Positions 26,084 to 35,914 of a stretch of DNA of 64,000 bases are shown here, piece by piece. The stretch comes from Flavobacterium gilvum (GTDB lineage: Bacteria; Bacteroidota; Bacteroidia; Flavobacteriales; Flavobacteriaceae). A program made the position numbers and the translations under genes. The stretch covers positions 2,356,001 to 2,420,000 of the forward strand of contig NZ_CP017479.1 in assembly GCF_001761465.1 (NCBI RefSeq). Direction: 5' to 3'. A model generated the notes under the pieces. It did no database searches and was not told the origin of the DNA. It worked only from the letters and a program-made list of their open reading frames with translations. Within the stretch, counting starts at the first letter, position 1, and every line of letters begins with the position of its first letter.

Positions 26084-26816
26084 TCTCAAAATCATATTCT
26101 ATTTTGGTTAAATATAAACCATGTGCCGGAACCGAAAATCCTGCTTTTTCCCTGTTTTTGCCTTTGATAATGGTTTCAAAATCATTCAAAGTGATTTTAT
26201 GCAATCCTATGTTGATTAAAGTTCCCACAATAGACCGAACCATGTTTCGTAGAAAACGATTGGCCGAAATGGTAAAAATTAATTTTCCGTTTTCCTGTGT
26301 CCAATACGCTTCAAATATAGTGCAATCAAAAGTGTTTACATCGGTATTTACTTTAGAAAAACATTGAAAATCGGTATGATTTAATAATGTTTTTGCGGCT
26401 TCATTCATTAAATCTAAATCCAGTTTTTGATGAAAATAACAGCTTTGATCCTGAAGAAATGCATCCTTAAAAGTATTTATATGGTATTCATAAGTTCTTT
26501 TGGTGGCATCAAAACGAGTATGTGCTTCATCTGAAACTTCAAAAATATCATAAATCACAATGTCTTTTGGTAGAAAAGAATTGAGTTTGTGTATTAAACT
26601 TGGAATCTCCAAAACCGAATCATAATCAAAATGGGCATACATTTCTTTGGCATGAACTCCTGTGTCTGTTCTTCCCGCTCCCATAAGATTAATCTCGGTT
26701 CTGAGAATAACCGAAAATGCTTTGTTCATGGTTTCTTGCACAGAAGGAGCATTCGGTTGAATTTGCCAGCCGTTATATTTGGTCCCGTTGTATGCCAGTT
26801 TTATAAAATATCTCAA
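26061..26816 (-). CDS. truA: tRNA pseudouridine(38-40) synthase
   Basis: A 251-residue enzyme that isomerises uridines 38-40 in the tRNA anticodon arm. The catalytic aspartate is D51 in GAGRTDTGVHA, following the N-terminal RYFIKLAYNGTKYNGWQ. The conserved RFLRNMVRSIVGTL segment is near residue 187. Length is normal. The final codons (…KIRQLGN) lie in a tandem-repeat tract, so the C-terminus may vary between strains. It is upstream of the ABC exporter gene with 119 bp between. Confidence 0.95.
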   Translation of the reverse strand: MRYFIKLAYNGTKYNGWQIQPNAPSVQETMNKAFSVILRTEINLMGAGRTDTGVHAKEMYAHFDYDSVLEIPSLIHKLNSFLPKDIVIYDIFEVSDEAHTRFDATKRTYEYHINTFKDAFLQDQSCYFHQKLDLDLMNEAAKTLLNHTDFQCFSKVNTDVNTFDCTIFEAYWTQENGKLIFTISANRFLRNMVRSIVGTLINIGLHKITLNDFETIIKGKNREKAGFSVPAHGLYLTKIEYDFEKIRQLGN

Positions 26817-26864
26817 GGTATAAGTTCAAAAGTTTTGAGGTTCAAAGGTACAAAGATTTATTTT

Positions 26865-26955
26865 GAAGTTGCTAAGATTATAAGTTGCTAAATGATTGAG
26901 TTTATTTTCGAAGAAACAAAGATAAGCTTAGTATCTTAGCAACTTAGAATCTTAG
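26865..26955. repeat. 'CTAAGAT' inverted repeat, second location
   Basis: GAAGTTGCTAAGATTATAAG… (26865-26891) faces CTTAGTATCTTAGCAACTTAG… (26926-26955). It sits between divergent truA and the YfcE-type gene and belongs to the same family as 15013-15215 and 43749-43850. Confidence 0.75.
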
Positions 26956-26970
26956 TTTCTTTAAATAAAC

Positions 26971-27468
26971 ATGAAAAAAATTCTCCTCCTTTCGGATACG
27001 CACAGTCATATTGATGACACAATTTTAAAATATGTCGCTCAGGCCGATGAGGTTTGGCATGCGGGTGATATTGGGGATTTGGTGGTTACCGATACGATAA
27101 AAAAGCTAAAACCGCTGCGCTGTGTGTATGGCAATATTGATGATACTCAAGCGAGGTTGGAATTTCCGTTGCACAATCGTTTTTTTTGCGAAGGAGTTGA
27201 TGTTTGGATAACGCATATTGGTGGCTATCCCGGGAAATACAATCCGGCTCTGAAGGCTGAAATGGCATCGAATCCCCCAAAATTGTTCATTTGTGGCCAT
27301 TCGCATATTTTGAAAGTGATTTTTGATAAAAAGAATAATCTATTGCATATGAATCCGGGAGCTGCGGGAAAGAGTGGTTTTCATCAGGTGCGTACGATGC
27401 TTCGTTTTGTGATAGACGGAGTGGCAATTAAAGATTTGGAAATTATCGAAATAGATAAAAAAGTGTGA
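26971..27468 (+). CDS. YfcE/MJ0936-type metallophosphodiesterase
   Basis: A 165-residue calcineurin-like phosphoesterase. Metal ligands are visible as D9 and H11 (LSDTHSHID), D33 (HAGDIGD), N55 (YGNID), H82 (THIGGYP), H110 and H112 (CGHSHI). Members hydrolyse phosphodiesters such as 2',3'-cAMP or model substrates with Mn2+. It is cytoplasmic and has normal length. It is convergent with the histidine kinase gene, with 3 bp between the stops. Confidence 0.93.
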   Translation: MKKILLLSDTHSHIDDTILKYVAQADEVWHAGDIGDLVVTDTIKKLKPLRCVYGNIDDTQARLEFPLHNRFFCEGVDVWITHIGGYPGKYNPALKAEMASNPPKLFICGHSHILKVIFDKKNNLLHMNPGAAGKSGFHQVRTMLRFVIDGVAIKDLEIIEIDKKV

Positions 27469-27471
27469 TTC

Positions 27472-29166
27472 CTAATTGATAATCGGGATTATAAGGCTTA
27501 CAGTTGTTCCTTTATTTAGTACCGAATTAATATTGAATTCCCCTTTCATATTGTTTATTCGGGCTCTGATTTGGTTGATTCCAAAACCTTCGGTTGCTTC
27601 CAGTTGAGTGTCCATAAAACCTGTTCCGTCATCGGATACAACAATCGAAAGTTTGTTTTCAATTTCTTTGATGATAATTTCGGCGTTATTTGCTCCGCTG
27701 TGTTTTATGATATTGTTGAGTAATTCTGCAATGATGAAGTAGAGTTTCATCTCAAAATCCTCATTGTATCTTTTCTTGATTGCGATATCTGTGTTAAAAA
27801 GAATTTTAATTCTTGAGTTTGATGTTTTTTCGCATAAGTCTTCCAATGCGTATAGTAGTCCAAATCGAACCAGTAGAGTAGGCATCAGTTCGTGCGAAAG
27901 GTTTCGGATTTGGTTGTGAGCCTCTTCCAGGATTTCTTTCGTTTTGTTGATTTCCTCGGGTTGCGCTTTATTGATTGATGTGAAAACATTGAGATGTAAT
28001 CCCGCCGACGAAAGTAGTGAACTAATGTTGTCATGCAAAAACAAGGCGATTTTTTTTCGTTCCAATTCCTGGCCATTGATAGACGCATTGATGATATTTT
28101 CCTGAATTTTGCTTCGAATGTCTTTGAGTTTATTTTTTTGTTTCAAATGAATGTTTTGAACAAAAAAATAGAAGAAAATAATCATGCATATCAAAAGGAA
28201 AATTACGATTATGGCGATTTTTTTATTCTTGGATTGTTCTTCAATGAGTTTGTCTTGTTTAATTTTATAAGTCGTTTCAATCTTGTCGATTTCTCTTTTG
28301 TAATGGTCGATTTCAAGATTTACACCTATCACATTGGCTTTTGTTAATTTTTCTTCAATGTTGAGTTCATTGGTGATTTTATAATAAAGCAACAGGTTGT
28401 CGTACGCTTTTTTGGGTTGGTTGGTTTTGTTTAAAAATTTGGAATATTCAAGATAAGAAAAGGATAAATCAGATTTTTCATTTCCAAGAGTTCCCAGTTT
28501 TATGGCTTTTTCGAATGCTTCTGTTGCCTTTTCGTTGTTATTGATAAAGCTGTAGAACATACCGTTCAGCATATTCAACGCTACAATAGATGAATCGTCG
28601 CCATCAATAGATTGGTATTTGTCGATGTATCTTAAATAAGGGTATCCTTCGTTAAATTTTTCAACGTCAAAATAGGCCCACGTAATATTGAGATTTGTAA
28701 GGAATATTTGTTTTCTATCCAGAATTTTTTTACTGTGTTCCAGCGATTTTTTGTAGTAATATATTCCTTTGTCGTATTGTTTTTTGTCAAAACAATAAAT
28801 ATTTCCAAGATTGTTGTAGTATTGGTTTTTTAGCGTGTTGTTATTTGTTTTGTTAACGTAATAAAGACCAAGGTTGTAATAATGCAGTGCTTTTAAAGGT
28901 TCTGTCAGTTCGTCAAAGTTGGAAGCTATGACAAGGTAAGAGTTGGCTATTAAAGTGTTGTTTTTGTTTTTGATTGATTGTTCTAGCGCAATCCTTGATT
29001 TGATTAAAGATTTCTCATAATCACCATTTATTCTGTTTGCTCTGGCATCTTTCAGCAATAAAATGATTTCTTTTTGAGAAAGTATTTTGTTTTGGGCAAA
29101 TGAGTTTTGACTAAAACTGATTAGAAGTAAAAAGAAGAATAGTAGTCGAAACTTGTTTTTTTGCAT
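27472..29166 (-). CDS. TPR-containing sensor histidine kinase (HisKA_3)
   Basis: A 564-residue membrane kinase. A signal peptide ends near residue 25 (NSFAQ). A periplasmic region of about 290 residues carries TPR-like helical repeats (for example YYNNLGNIYCFDKKQYDKGIYYYKKSLE split over 117-142). One membrane helix spans about residues 317-336. The dimerisation domain has the phospho-acceptor H378 in ALFLHDNISSLLSSAG, and the HATPase_c domain has LLNNIIKHSGANN (N-box) and DDGTGF. The NarL-type regulator gene lies 49 bp upstream on the same strand, so the pair form a two-component system. The signal is unknown. Confidence 0.92.
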   Translation of the reverse strand: MQKNKFRLLFFFLLLISFSQNSFAQNKILSQKEIILLLKDARANRINGDYEKSLIKSRIALEQSIKNKNNTLIANSYLVIASNFDELTEPLKALHYYNLGLYYVNKTNNNTLKNQYYNNLGNIYCFDKKQYDKGIYYYKKSLEHSKKILDRKQIFLTNLNITWAYFDVEKFNEGYPYLRYIDKYQSIDGDDSSIVALNMLNGMFYSFINNNEKATEAFEKAIKLGTLGNEKSDLSFSYLEYSKFLNKTNQPKKAYDNLLLYYKITNELNIEEKLTKANVIGVNLEIDHYKREIDKIETTYKIKQDKLIEEQSKNKKIAIIVIFLLICMIIFFYFFVQNIHLKQKNKLKDIRSKIQENIINASINGQELERKKIALFLHDNISSLLSSAGLHLNVFTSINKAQPEEINKTKEILEEAHNQIRNLSHELMPTLLVRFGLLYALEDLCEKTSNSRIKILFNTDIAIKKRYNEDFEMKLYFIIAELLNNIIKHSGANNAEIIIKEIENKLSIVVSDDGTGFMDTQLEATEGFGINQIRARINNMKGEFNINSVLNKGTTVSLIIPIIN

Positions 29167-29215
29167 ACTGAGGATAAGCGATAAATAATAGCATCGAATG
29201 ATTAGGAAATCTTAG

Positions 29216-29878
29216 CTAAGATATAATTAAATGATTATTCATGGCATATTTAACGATACCGATAGTGTTTTTGGCTTTTAGTTTTTTCATAATATTTTTT
29301 CTGTGTGTTTCAACAGTATTGGTACTTATAAAAAGCTGTTCGCTTATTTCTTTTCCACTATATTCCAATGCGATTAATATGATGATTTCTATCTCGCGTT
29401 CAGTTAGTAATGGATTGACTTTGGGTTTGTATGTGTTTAGTTTTGGGTTGTTTTTCGTTGCGTGATTGAAAATTTTTTCTCGAATGGATTCGCTAAAATA
29501 TTCTTCGCCATTGGCAACAGCCTGTACAGCTTCAATGATATTGTCACCGGCACATTGTTTGGTTAAATATCCGCTTACGCCTAAGTCCATGATTTCTTTA
29601 ATTAATTTTAAATCGTCATAACTCGATAGGATGATTACTTTGCAAGGGAAACCTTTTTCAGCAAATTCTTTGACTACTTCAATTCCATCTTTTTCGGGCA
29701 TACTGATGTCTAAAACGAGAATATCTGCATGGTTTTTTTGTAAATCTTCAAAAATTGTCTTCCCGTTGAGTGAAAAACCTACGACTTCAAAATGAGGTAC
29801 GGTGTTAAGCAGGGTCTGAATTCCGTGGATAATTATTTGATGATCATCTGCTAGATGGATTCTTATATTCTTTGTCAT
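29216..29878 (-). CDS. NarL/FixJ-type response regulator
   Basis: The protein has 220 residues from ATG 29878. An alternative ATG at 29899 overlaps the -7 promoter box and is rejected. The receiver domain has the acidic pocket ADDH, the phospho-acceptor D57 (LVLDISMPEKDG) and a conserved Lys in a TKQCAG loop. The C-terminal LuxR-type helix-turn-helix reads LTEREIEIIILIALEYSGKE then ISTNTVETHRKNIMKKL. It is upstream of and co-oriented with the histidine kinase gene, its probable partner. Confidence 0.93.
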   Translation of the reverse strand: MTKNIRIHLADDHQIIIHGIQTLLNTVPHFEVVGFSLNGKTIFEDLQKNHADILVLDISMPEKDGIEVVKEFAEKGFPCKVIILSSYDDLKLIKEIMDLGVSGYLTKQCAGDNIIEAVQAVANGEEYFSESIREKIFNHATKNNPKLNTYKPKVNPLLTEREIEIIILIALEYSGKEISEQLFISTNTVETHRKNIMKKLKAKNTIGIVKYAMNNHLIIS

Positions 29879-29896
29879 GGTATGTATTACTGTATT

Positions 29897-29904
29897 CAAA
29901 TTTA
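29897..29904 (-). promoter_or_regulatory. -7 box upstream of the response regulator
   Basis: TAAATTTG on the minus strand fits TAnnTTTG, 18 nt before ATG 29878. It decides against the upstream ATG at 29899. Confidence 0.55.
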
Positions 29905-29972
29905 TGAAAAAAAGGATTTGAATATCTTCTATTTTTTATTTTTTAGATAAAAAACAGAATTTTGTCGATAAA

Positions 29973-30000
29973 AAAACCCGAACAGTTACATTCGGGTTTT
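29973..30000 (-). terminator. Terminator downstream of the DUF4293 gene
   Basis: AAAACCCGAA (29973-29982) pairs with TTCGGGTTTT (29991-30000), with a T-run on the minus strand side. Confidence 0.75.
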
Positions 30001-30032
30001 CTTCGCACATTAATAAATTAAATTTTATAGGT

Positions 30033-30446
30033 TTATCTCAATCGATCCACAGATTTTACAAGATCTTCATCCTTTTTGATCCCTTTATTGGCTAAAACCA
30101 ATAAAACGATTGTCAAAACAGGAAGAAACATCCCAATACCTTTCTCAGAAACAGCGGGTGTTTCTCCAGATAAATTTAGTGAATGATAAACAAACAATCC
30201 TAATAAAATCAAATTTAATATCATATTCAATCTGTTGGCAACAAATTGAGTTTGTCTTTTTTTGAATGAAATTATACTGTAAATAGTTACCGCGGCGCTT
30301 AAGCCAAACAATATTACATAAAACTGATTTTGAATGAAAAAGTACTCTTTGCCATTGTTCAATGTCCAAAGTGGGAAAATAAACGGCAAAACGCCTACCA
30401 TCAAAAAGGCAAGAAATAAATATATGGTTTGAATGCGTTGTATCAT
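30033..30446 (-). CDS. DUF4293 family membrane protein
   Basis: A 137-residue protein with four membrane helices. The N-terminus MIQRIQTIYLFLAFLMVGVL is the conserved beginning of DUF4293 proteins, which are confined to Bacteroidota and usually lie next to rho, as here (divergent). The start at ATG 30446 is chosen because a -7 box overlaps the upstream TTG at 30467. Function unknown. Confidence 0.88.
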   Translation of the reverse strand: MIQRIQTIYLFLAFLMVGVLPFIFPLWTLNNGKEYFFIQNQFYVILFGLSAAVTIYSIISFKKRQTQFVANRLNMILNLILLGLFVYHSLNLSGETPAVSEKGIGMFLPVLTIVLLVLANKGIKKDEDLVKSVDRLR

Positions 30447-30464
30447 ATTCTTTGTATTGTCGCA

Positions 30465-30472
30465 CAAAAATA
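30465..30472 (-). promoter_or_regulatory. -7 box of the DUF4293 gene
   Basis: TATTTTTG on the minus strand fits TAnnTTTG, 18 nt before ATG 30446. Confidence 0.5.
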
Positions 30473-30632
30473 TATTTTCTTTTTAATAAATACTATTGTA
30501 TGATAAATTTTATTTGTATTATTGCATAACATTACCGTAAGCACTTCATACTGCGGTTCATTAAAAATAAGATACTACCTAAAGAAATCTTTTTGCATTA
30601 TTTCCTAAAATTAATTAAACAATAGAATATTC

Positions 30633-32489
30633 ATGTTTGATATTTCTGTATTAAAAGAAATGAAGCTTGCTGAGCTTCAAGAAATAGCTAAAACGGCTAA
30701 AACCATAAAATTCAACGGTGTAAAAAAAGATACTCTGATTAATCTTATTTTAGATCATCAGGCAGCTACAGTTGTTGTTGAATCTGTAACAGAGAAGACA
30801 ACAGAAGAAAAGAAGCCTAAAAGAGCACGTATTGTGCCAGAAAAAAAAGCAGTAGTTCCTAAAAATGAAATTCCTCTTTTGTTTGATAGTGAAGAGAAAA
30901 AGGAAATTGTGGAGGCTGTAATTGTTCAAGAGAAAGAAACGGTTGTTTCTTCTGAAGATAATTTGGTCAAAGAGGCCGAAACTTCAGTAAAAAAAGAGGG
31001 TAAAGCTGTTAAGTTTAGCAAGTCTGCTTATGAGAAAAAGATGGCTTTGCAAAGAGAAAAAGAAGCTTTGAAAGAAGTTGCAGTTGCCGAAGAAACGCTA
31101 TCAGAATCCAATTCGGAAGCGGTTCATGAAAAAGGAGAAAATCCTGTTCTTGAGAAAAAAATAAATCCACAGGAACGCAATCGTGCAGACGATGTAACCC
31201 AACCAAATAAGAAAGGACAAAAACCAAATATTAAGTCCAATCCAAATCAGAATGGAAACTCCAATCAAAATGGAAATTCCAACCAGAATTCTAATCAAAA
31301 TCAAAACCAGAATCAAAACCAGAATCCGAATTTCAAAAACAAAAAGAGCAATTTTAAAGATGCCGATTTTGAGTTTGACGGTATTATAGAAAGTGAGGGG
31401 GTTCTTGAGATGATGCCGGATGGATATGGTTTTTTACGTTCTTCGGATTACAATTATTTAGCCTCACCAGATGATATTTATTTATCGACTTCACAAGTGC
31501 GTTTGTTTGGTTTAAAAACAGGAGACACGGTAAAAGGAGTGGTACGCCCGCCAAAAGAAGGAGAAAAATTCTTTCCTCTTGTGCGTGTTTTGAAGATTAA
31601 TGGACATGATCCGCAAGTAGTTCGTGATCGTGTTTCTTTTGAACATTTAACCCCAGTTTTTCCTTCAGAAAAATTCAGATTGGCCGAAAAGCAAAGCACT
31701 ATTTCGACACGAATTATCGACTTGTTTTCTCCTATCGGGAAAGGGCAACGTGGTATGATTGTGGCGCAGCCAAAAACAGGTAAAACAATGCTTTTGAAAG
31801 AAATAGCAAATGCTATTGCTGCCAATCATCCCGAAATTTATTTGATAGTTCTTCTTATCGACGAGCGTCCAGAGGAGGTTACGGATATGCAGCGAAGTGT
31901 TCGTGGAGAGGTAATTGCTTCTACATTTGATAGAGAACCGCAAGAACACGTTAAAATTGCTAATATCGTTTTGGAAAAAGCCAAAAGATTGGTAGAATGT
32001 GGTCACGATGTTGTTGTTTTATTGGATTCGATTACACGTTTGGCTCGTGCTTATAATACAGTACAACCCGCTTCTGGAAAGGTTTTGAGTGGGGGTGTTG
32101 ATGCCAATGCTTTGCAAAAACCAAAACGTTTCTTTGGTGCGGCACGTAATGTCGAAAATGGAGGGTCTTTGAGTATTATCGCTACTGCTTTGACAGAAAC
32201 TGGTTCAAAAATGGATGAGGTTATCTTTGAGGAATTCAAAGGAACCGGTAATATGGAATTGCAATTGGATAGAAAAATAGCCAACAAACGTATATTTCCA
32301 GCTATCGATTTGACATCATCAAGTACTAGACGTGATGATTTGTTATTGGATCAAAAAACATTGCAGAGAATGTGGATTATGCGTAAATATCTATCTGATA
32401 TGAATCCAGTTGAAGCAATGGATTTTATCAATGACCGTTTCAAGAAAACCAAAAATAACGATGAATTTTTGATTTCTATGAATGATTAA
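30633..32489 (+). CDS. rho: Transcription termination factor Rho with long disordered insertion
   Basis: A 618-residue protein, about 200 residues longer than E. coli Rho (419). A Rho_N SAP-like domain (residues 1-45) precedes a charged, Lys/Glu-rich and then Asn/Gln-rich insertion (about 45-245; [13 protein letters not shown] near 225-237). The cold-shock RNA-binding domain follows ([20 protein letters not shown]), and then the ATPase core with Walker [15 protein letters not shown] near residue 377 and the Walker B-like [15 protein letters not shown]. Rho is a hexameric RNA-dependent helicase that ends transcription. Long insertions are known in Bacteroidota Rho. Its own terminator is intrinsic. 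Confidence 0.96.
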   Translation: MFDISVLKEMKLAELQEIAKTAKTIKFNGVKKDTLINLILDHQAATVVVESVTEKTTEEKKPKRARIVPEKKAVVPKNEIPLLFDSEEKKEIVEAVIVQEKETVVSSEDNLVKEAETSVKKEGKAVKFSKSAYEKKMALQREKEALKEVAVAEETLSESNSEAVHEKGENPVLEKKINPQERNRADDVTQPNKKGQKPNIKSNPNQNGNSNQNGNSNQNSNQNQNQNQNQNPNFKNKKSNFKDADFEFDGIIESEGVLEMMPDGYGFLRSSDYNYLASPDDIYLSTSQVRLFGLKTGDTVKGVVRPPKEGEKFFPLVRVLKINGHDPQVVRDRVSFEHLTPVFPSEKFRLAEKQSTISTRIIDLFSPIGKGQRGMIVAQPKTGKTMLLKEIANAIAANHPEIYLIVLLIDERPEEVTDMQRSVRGEVIASTFDREPQEHVKIANIVLEKAKRLVECGHDVVVLLDSITRLARAYNTVQPASGKVLSGGVDANALQKPKRFFGAARNVENGGSLSIIATALTETGSKMDEVIFEEFKGTGNMELQLDRKIANKRIFPAIDLTSSSTRRDDLLLDQKTLQRMWIMRKYLSDMNPVEAMDFINDRFKKTKNNDEFLISMND

Positions 32490-32539
32490 TAAAGAGAATA
32501 GAATAAAGAACGAAGATTCAAGTCAAATATAACCGCACA

Positions 32540-32568
32540 AAAAAACCTCGATATATCGAGGTTTTTTT
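32540..32568 (+). terminator. Terminator of rho
   Basis: AAAAAACCTCGATAT pairs with ATATCGAGGTTTTTT with a long T-run. It sits between convergent rho and the RsmB-like gene and can work both ways. Confidence 0.85.
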
Positions 32569-32589
32569 ATCTTTCTTCTATTATTCTCT

Positions 32590-33813
32590 TTATTCTTTGT
32601 TCTCTTTTCTTTCCAATAAAGCCATATAAAAACCGTCAAACCCAGATTCTGAGGCTAATAATTTTTGGTCTTTTATGAAATTGAACTGTTTACCAATTTC
32701 AGTTTTTAAGAAACGGGCAATTTGTTCTTGATTTTCGGATGGTAAAACAGAACAGGTTGCATAAACTAATTTACCGCCTGGTTTTACAATTTTAGAATAA
32801 CTTTCCAAAACTTCGGATTGTACTTTTCGGATGTTATCAATAAATTCTGGTTGGAGTTTCCATTTAGAATCTGGATTTCTTTTCAATACACCCAGTCCGC
32901 TGCAAGGAGCGTCAATTAATACTCTGTCAGCTCTTTCGTGGAGTTTTTTGATGACTTTGGTCGAATCAATAATACGGTATTCAATATTGAAAGCACCGTC
33001 ACGTTTTGCTCTGAGTTTTAATTGTTTTAGTTTACTTTCGTATAAATCCATTGCGATTAATTGTCCCTTGTTTTCCATTAAAGCGGCAATATGCAATGTT
33101 TTTCCTCCAGCACCGGCGCAAGTGTCTACAACTCTCATTCCGGGTTTTACATCTAGAAAATGGGCTACCAATTGAGAATTGGCGTCCTGAACCTCAAAAA
33201 GGCCTTCTTTGAAAGCATCAGTGAGGAAAACATTTGCTCTTTCTTTGAGTACCAATGCATCAGGTTGCTCTTTCAGGAACTCTGTTTCGATGTTTAAATC
33301 CATCAAAATGGCTCTTAATTTTTCTTTTGTTGTTTTTAGGGTGTTGACTCTCAGAATAACTTTGGCTGGCTGATTTTGTGCAGCAATTTCTTTGGACCAA
33401 ATTTTTTCGCCTAATTCTTTTGCTCCCAATTCATCCATCCAGTCAGGAATAGATTCTTTGAATACTCTTGTTTTTGAAAGTTCGTCAAAACGTCCTTTTA
33501 TTTTTCGCTCTGGAGTTCCTTCTAATTGTCTCCAGTCCGGAATAGGGTAACCTCTTAGTACTGCCCATACAGAGAACATTCTCCAGAGATTGTCTCTGTC
33601 ATAAGGTTCTTTTACTTCGGCAATTTCTGCGTATAATCTTTTCCAGCGTACGATTTCGTAGATGGTTTCGGCAACAAATTTTCTGTCAGAACTTCCCCAA
33701 CGTTTGTCTTTTTTTAGGGATCTTGCTACCACTTTGTCCGCATATTCTCCTTCGTTGAAAATAGCGTTGAGTGCGTCGATGGTAGTATAAACTAAATTTC
33801 TATGTAATCTCAT
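32590..33813 (-). CDS. RsmB/NOP2-family RNA (cytosine-C5)-methyltransferase
   Basis: A 407-residue protein. An N-terminal helical domain (about residues 1-130) is followed by the NOP2/Sun methyltransferase domain. SAM motif I is VVDTCAGAGGKTLHIAALM. The two catalytic cysteines are in DAPCSGLGVLKRNPD (motif IV) and VYATCSVLPSENQEQI (motif VI), giving C5 methylation of cytosine. Its targets are probably in 16S rRNA, as for RsmB, but the exact base is not shown by sequence. A TACCTTTG promoter box precedes the gene. Confidence 0.92.
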   Translation of the reverse strand: MRLHRNLVYTTIDALNAIFNEGEYADKVVARSLKKDKRWGSSDRKFVAETIYEIVRWKRLYAEIAEVKEPYDRDNLWRMFSVWAVLRGYPIPDWRQLEGTPERKIKGRFDELSKTRVFKESIPDWMDELGAKELGEKIWSKEIAAQNQPAKVILRVNTLKTTKEKLRAILMDLNIETEFLKEQPDALVLKERANVFLTDAFKEGLFEVQDANSQLVAHFLDVKPGMRVVDTCAGAGGKTLHIAALMENKGQLIAMDLYESKLKQLKLRAKRDGAFNIEYRIIDSTKVIKKLHERADRVLIDAPCSGLGVLKRNPDSKWKLQPEFIDNIRKVQSEVLESYSKIVKPGGKLVYATCSVLPSENQEQIARFLKTEIGKQFNFIKDQKLLASESGFDGFYMALLERKENKE

Positions 33814-33830
33814 TTTGAATAATTGAAGTG

Positions 33831-33838
33831 CAAAGGTA
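33831..33838 (-). promoter_or_regulatory. -7 box upstream of the RsmB-like gene
   Basis: TACCTTTG on the minus strand is a strong TAnnTTTG match, 17 nt before ATG 33813. Confidence 0.6.
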
Positions 33839-33878
33839 CTATTTATTGATTAAAACTTAGTTTTATATTTTAAGCAAA

Positions 33879-33909
33879 AAAAAACACTGCTATTTAAACA
33901 GTGTTTTTT
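33879..33909 (-). terminator. Terminator of kup
   Basis: AAAAAACACTG (33879-33889) pairs with CAGTGTTTTTT (33899-33909), just beyond the kup stop. Confidence 0.8.
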
Positions 33910-33920
33910 GGGTGTATGTT

Positions 33921-35891
33921 TTAGCTTTTGACAAAAACTCTTGTTAGTTCTATATTTTCCGGAGGATGTAATACCATTGGGAATTTTTCGATTTTTACAG
34001 AGCTACTGTCAAGTCCAAATGCGCTTTCTTCGGATAAACTCAGTTTTTTAATCAGGAAGTAAGAGTTCATGATTAGTTTTTCGTGCCACAATAAATCACT
34101 GTCCGGGGAAAGGAATTTCTCGGATAGAACAAACTTGAAGTCACCAATGATATTGTTTTTATTTAATGATTCGTATCGGCTGGTAATATCTACTTCGCCA
34201 TTTTTTACCATATCTTTGATTACTTCCCTGAACATCAGGTTTATTTTGGTAGGTTCTCTAAATCCAAGATTGAAATCTACTCTATATAAATCGTCTTTAA
34301 GTATTTCACGTACTTTATATTCAGTTTTATAAGGTTCTGACAGAATGTTTACGTGAACAAACCAGTAGATATCTGCTCTTTTTGGTCTTTTTTGCAAAAT
34401 AGAAAACATTACTTTTTCTTCTATTTCATCACTGCGATTGGCATTTGTCATGTAAACCAAATGGGTTGCGTATTTTGGAATAGATAAATCGGCACTTAAT
34501 TCACTTAATACTTTTTTGTAATCGTCAATTTTTACAACTTTGGTATAGCTTTTATTAATTTGTTTAGCTCTGTACCAAATGGTCATTACCCCAATAAGGA
34601 TTAAGGCGATAAAAAGTGTTACGTAACCACCTTCGGCAAATTTTGTGATATTTGCTGCCAAAAAGCTCAACTCAATACACATATAAATGGTAATCAACGG
34701 TACAAAAAAGTACCATTTTACTCTTTTCATTATTAAATAAAAATTCAATAATGCGGTCGTCATTATCATACATAAGATAATGGCCAAACCATAAGCGTGT
34801 TCCATATTGCTAGACTCTTCAAAATGTAGCACGATACCTACACAGCCAATCAGTAATAGCCAGTTTATGGAAGGAATATATAATTGACCTTTAAGTTCTG
34901 TTGGATATTTGATTTTAACTTTTGGCCAAAAACTTAGTCGCATTGCCTCGTTAATCAAAGTAAAAGAACCAGAAATAAGGGCTTGAGATGCAATTACAGT
35001 AGCTATCGTTGCAATTACAATTCCTATTCCTTTAAACCATTCAGGCATTATCAGGTAAAAAGGATTAGCAAAATCACCTCCAAGTGCCTTCAGTGTTGTT
35101 CCTTCTCGGTGTATTAAATAAGCAGCTTGTCCAAAGTAATTCAAAACTAAAGCTGTTTTTACAAAAATCCAGCTTATTCTAATGTTTTTTCTTCCGCAAT
35201 GTCCCATGTCTGAGTATAAGGCTTCGGCTCCTGTTGTACATAGGAATACAAAACCTAATACAAAGAAACCTTCGGGATGAATACTTAATAAGTGGTAAGC
35301 GTAATATGGGTTGATGGCTTTAAAAACTTCGGGATGTATATAAATTTGATTAATCCCCAAAACCGCGAGCATACCAAACCATAAAAGCATCATTGGTGCA
35401 AAAAAGCGCCCAACCAGTTTGGTTCCAAATTGTTGTATCGTAAACAATACAACCAAAATACCTATTACTATTGGTACTGTATTAATTTGGGGAAAATAAC
35501 TTCGCATTCCTTCAACAGCAGAGGATACCGAGATGGGAGGGGTGATGATTCCGTCTGCCAACAAGGCACTACCCCCAATAATTGCGGGGAAAATAAGCCA
35601 CTTAATTTTTGTTTTTTTAACCAAGGCATATAAGGCAAAAATCCCTCCTTCCCCGTGGTTATCTGCACTTAATGTGATAAGGACATATTTGATTGTAGTT
35701 TGTAATGTAAGTGTCCAAAATACGCAGGATACACCCCCTAAAACTACATCGGCATTTATTATGTAATCACCAAGTATGGCTTTCATTACGTATAATGGAG
35801 AGGTTCCAATGTCTCCATAAATGATTCCCAAAGAAACTAGTAGCCCCCCTAAAGTTAATTTTGAATGGAGGTCTTTGTGCGTTGCGCTCAT
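33921..35891 (-). CDS. kup: KUP-type potassium uptake protein
   Basis: A 656-residue inner-membrane protein with about 12 helices in the first 450 residues, then a soluble C-terminal domain. The start LTLGGLLVSLGIIYGDIGTSPLYVM is the KUP signature. Other conserved segments are DNHGEGGIFALYAL, LLADGIITPPISVSSAVEG and GTTGAEALYSDMGHCG-like (CTTGAEALYSDMGHCG). KUP proteins import K+ by proton symport. It is a single gene with its own promoter box and terminator. Confidence 0.95.
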   Translation of the reverse strand: MSATHKDLHSKLTLGGLLVSLGIIYGDIGTSPLYVMKAILGDYIINADVVLGGVSCVFWTLTLQTTIKYVLITLSADNHGEGGIFALYALVKKTKIKWLIFPAIIGGSALLADGIITPPISVSSAVEGMRSYFPQINTVPIVIGILVVLFTIQQFGTKLVGRFFAPMMLLWFGMLAVLGINQIYIHPEVFKAINPYYAYHLLSIHPEGFFVLGFVFLCTTGAEALYSDMGHCGRKNIRISWIFVKTALVLNYFGQAAYLIHREGTTLKALGGDFANPFYLIMPEWFKGIGIVIATIATVIASQALISGSFTLINEAMRLSFWPKVKIKYPTELKGQLYIPSINWLLLIGCVGIVLHFEESSNMEHAYGLAIILCMIMTTALLNFYLIMKRVKWYFFVPLITIYMCIELSFLAANITKFAEGGYVTLFIALILIGVMTIWYRAKQINKSYTKVVKIDDYKKVLSELSADLSIPKYATHLVYMTNANRSDEIEEKVMFSILQKRPKRADIYWFVHVNILSEPYKTEYKVREILKDDLYRVDFNLGFREPTKINLMFREVIKDMVKNGEVDITSRYESLNKNNIIGDFKFVLSEKFLSPDSDLLWHEKLIMNSYFLIKKLSLSEESAFGLDSSSVKIEKFPMVLHPPENIELTRVFVKS

Positions 35892-35914
35892 CTAATATTT
35901 TTATAAAAACTCGT

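Noticed and set aside
28033..28347. 104-residue plus-strand ORF across the histidine kinase gene
   Set aside because: It is antisense to a clear kinase gene and rich in Phe/Asn from reverse reading of AT-rich codons.
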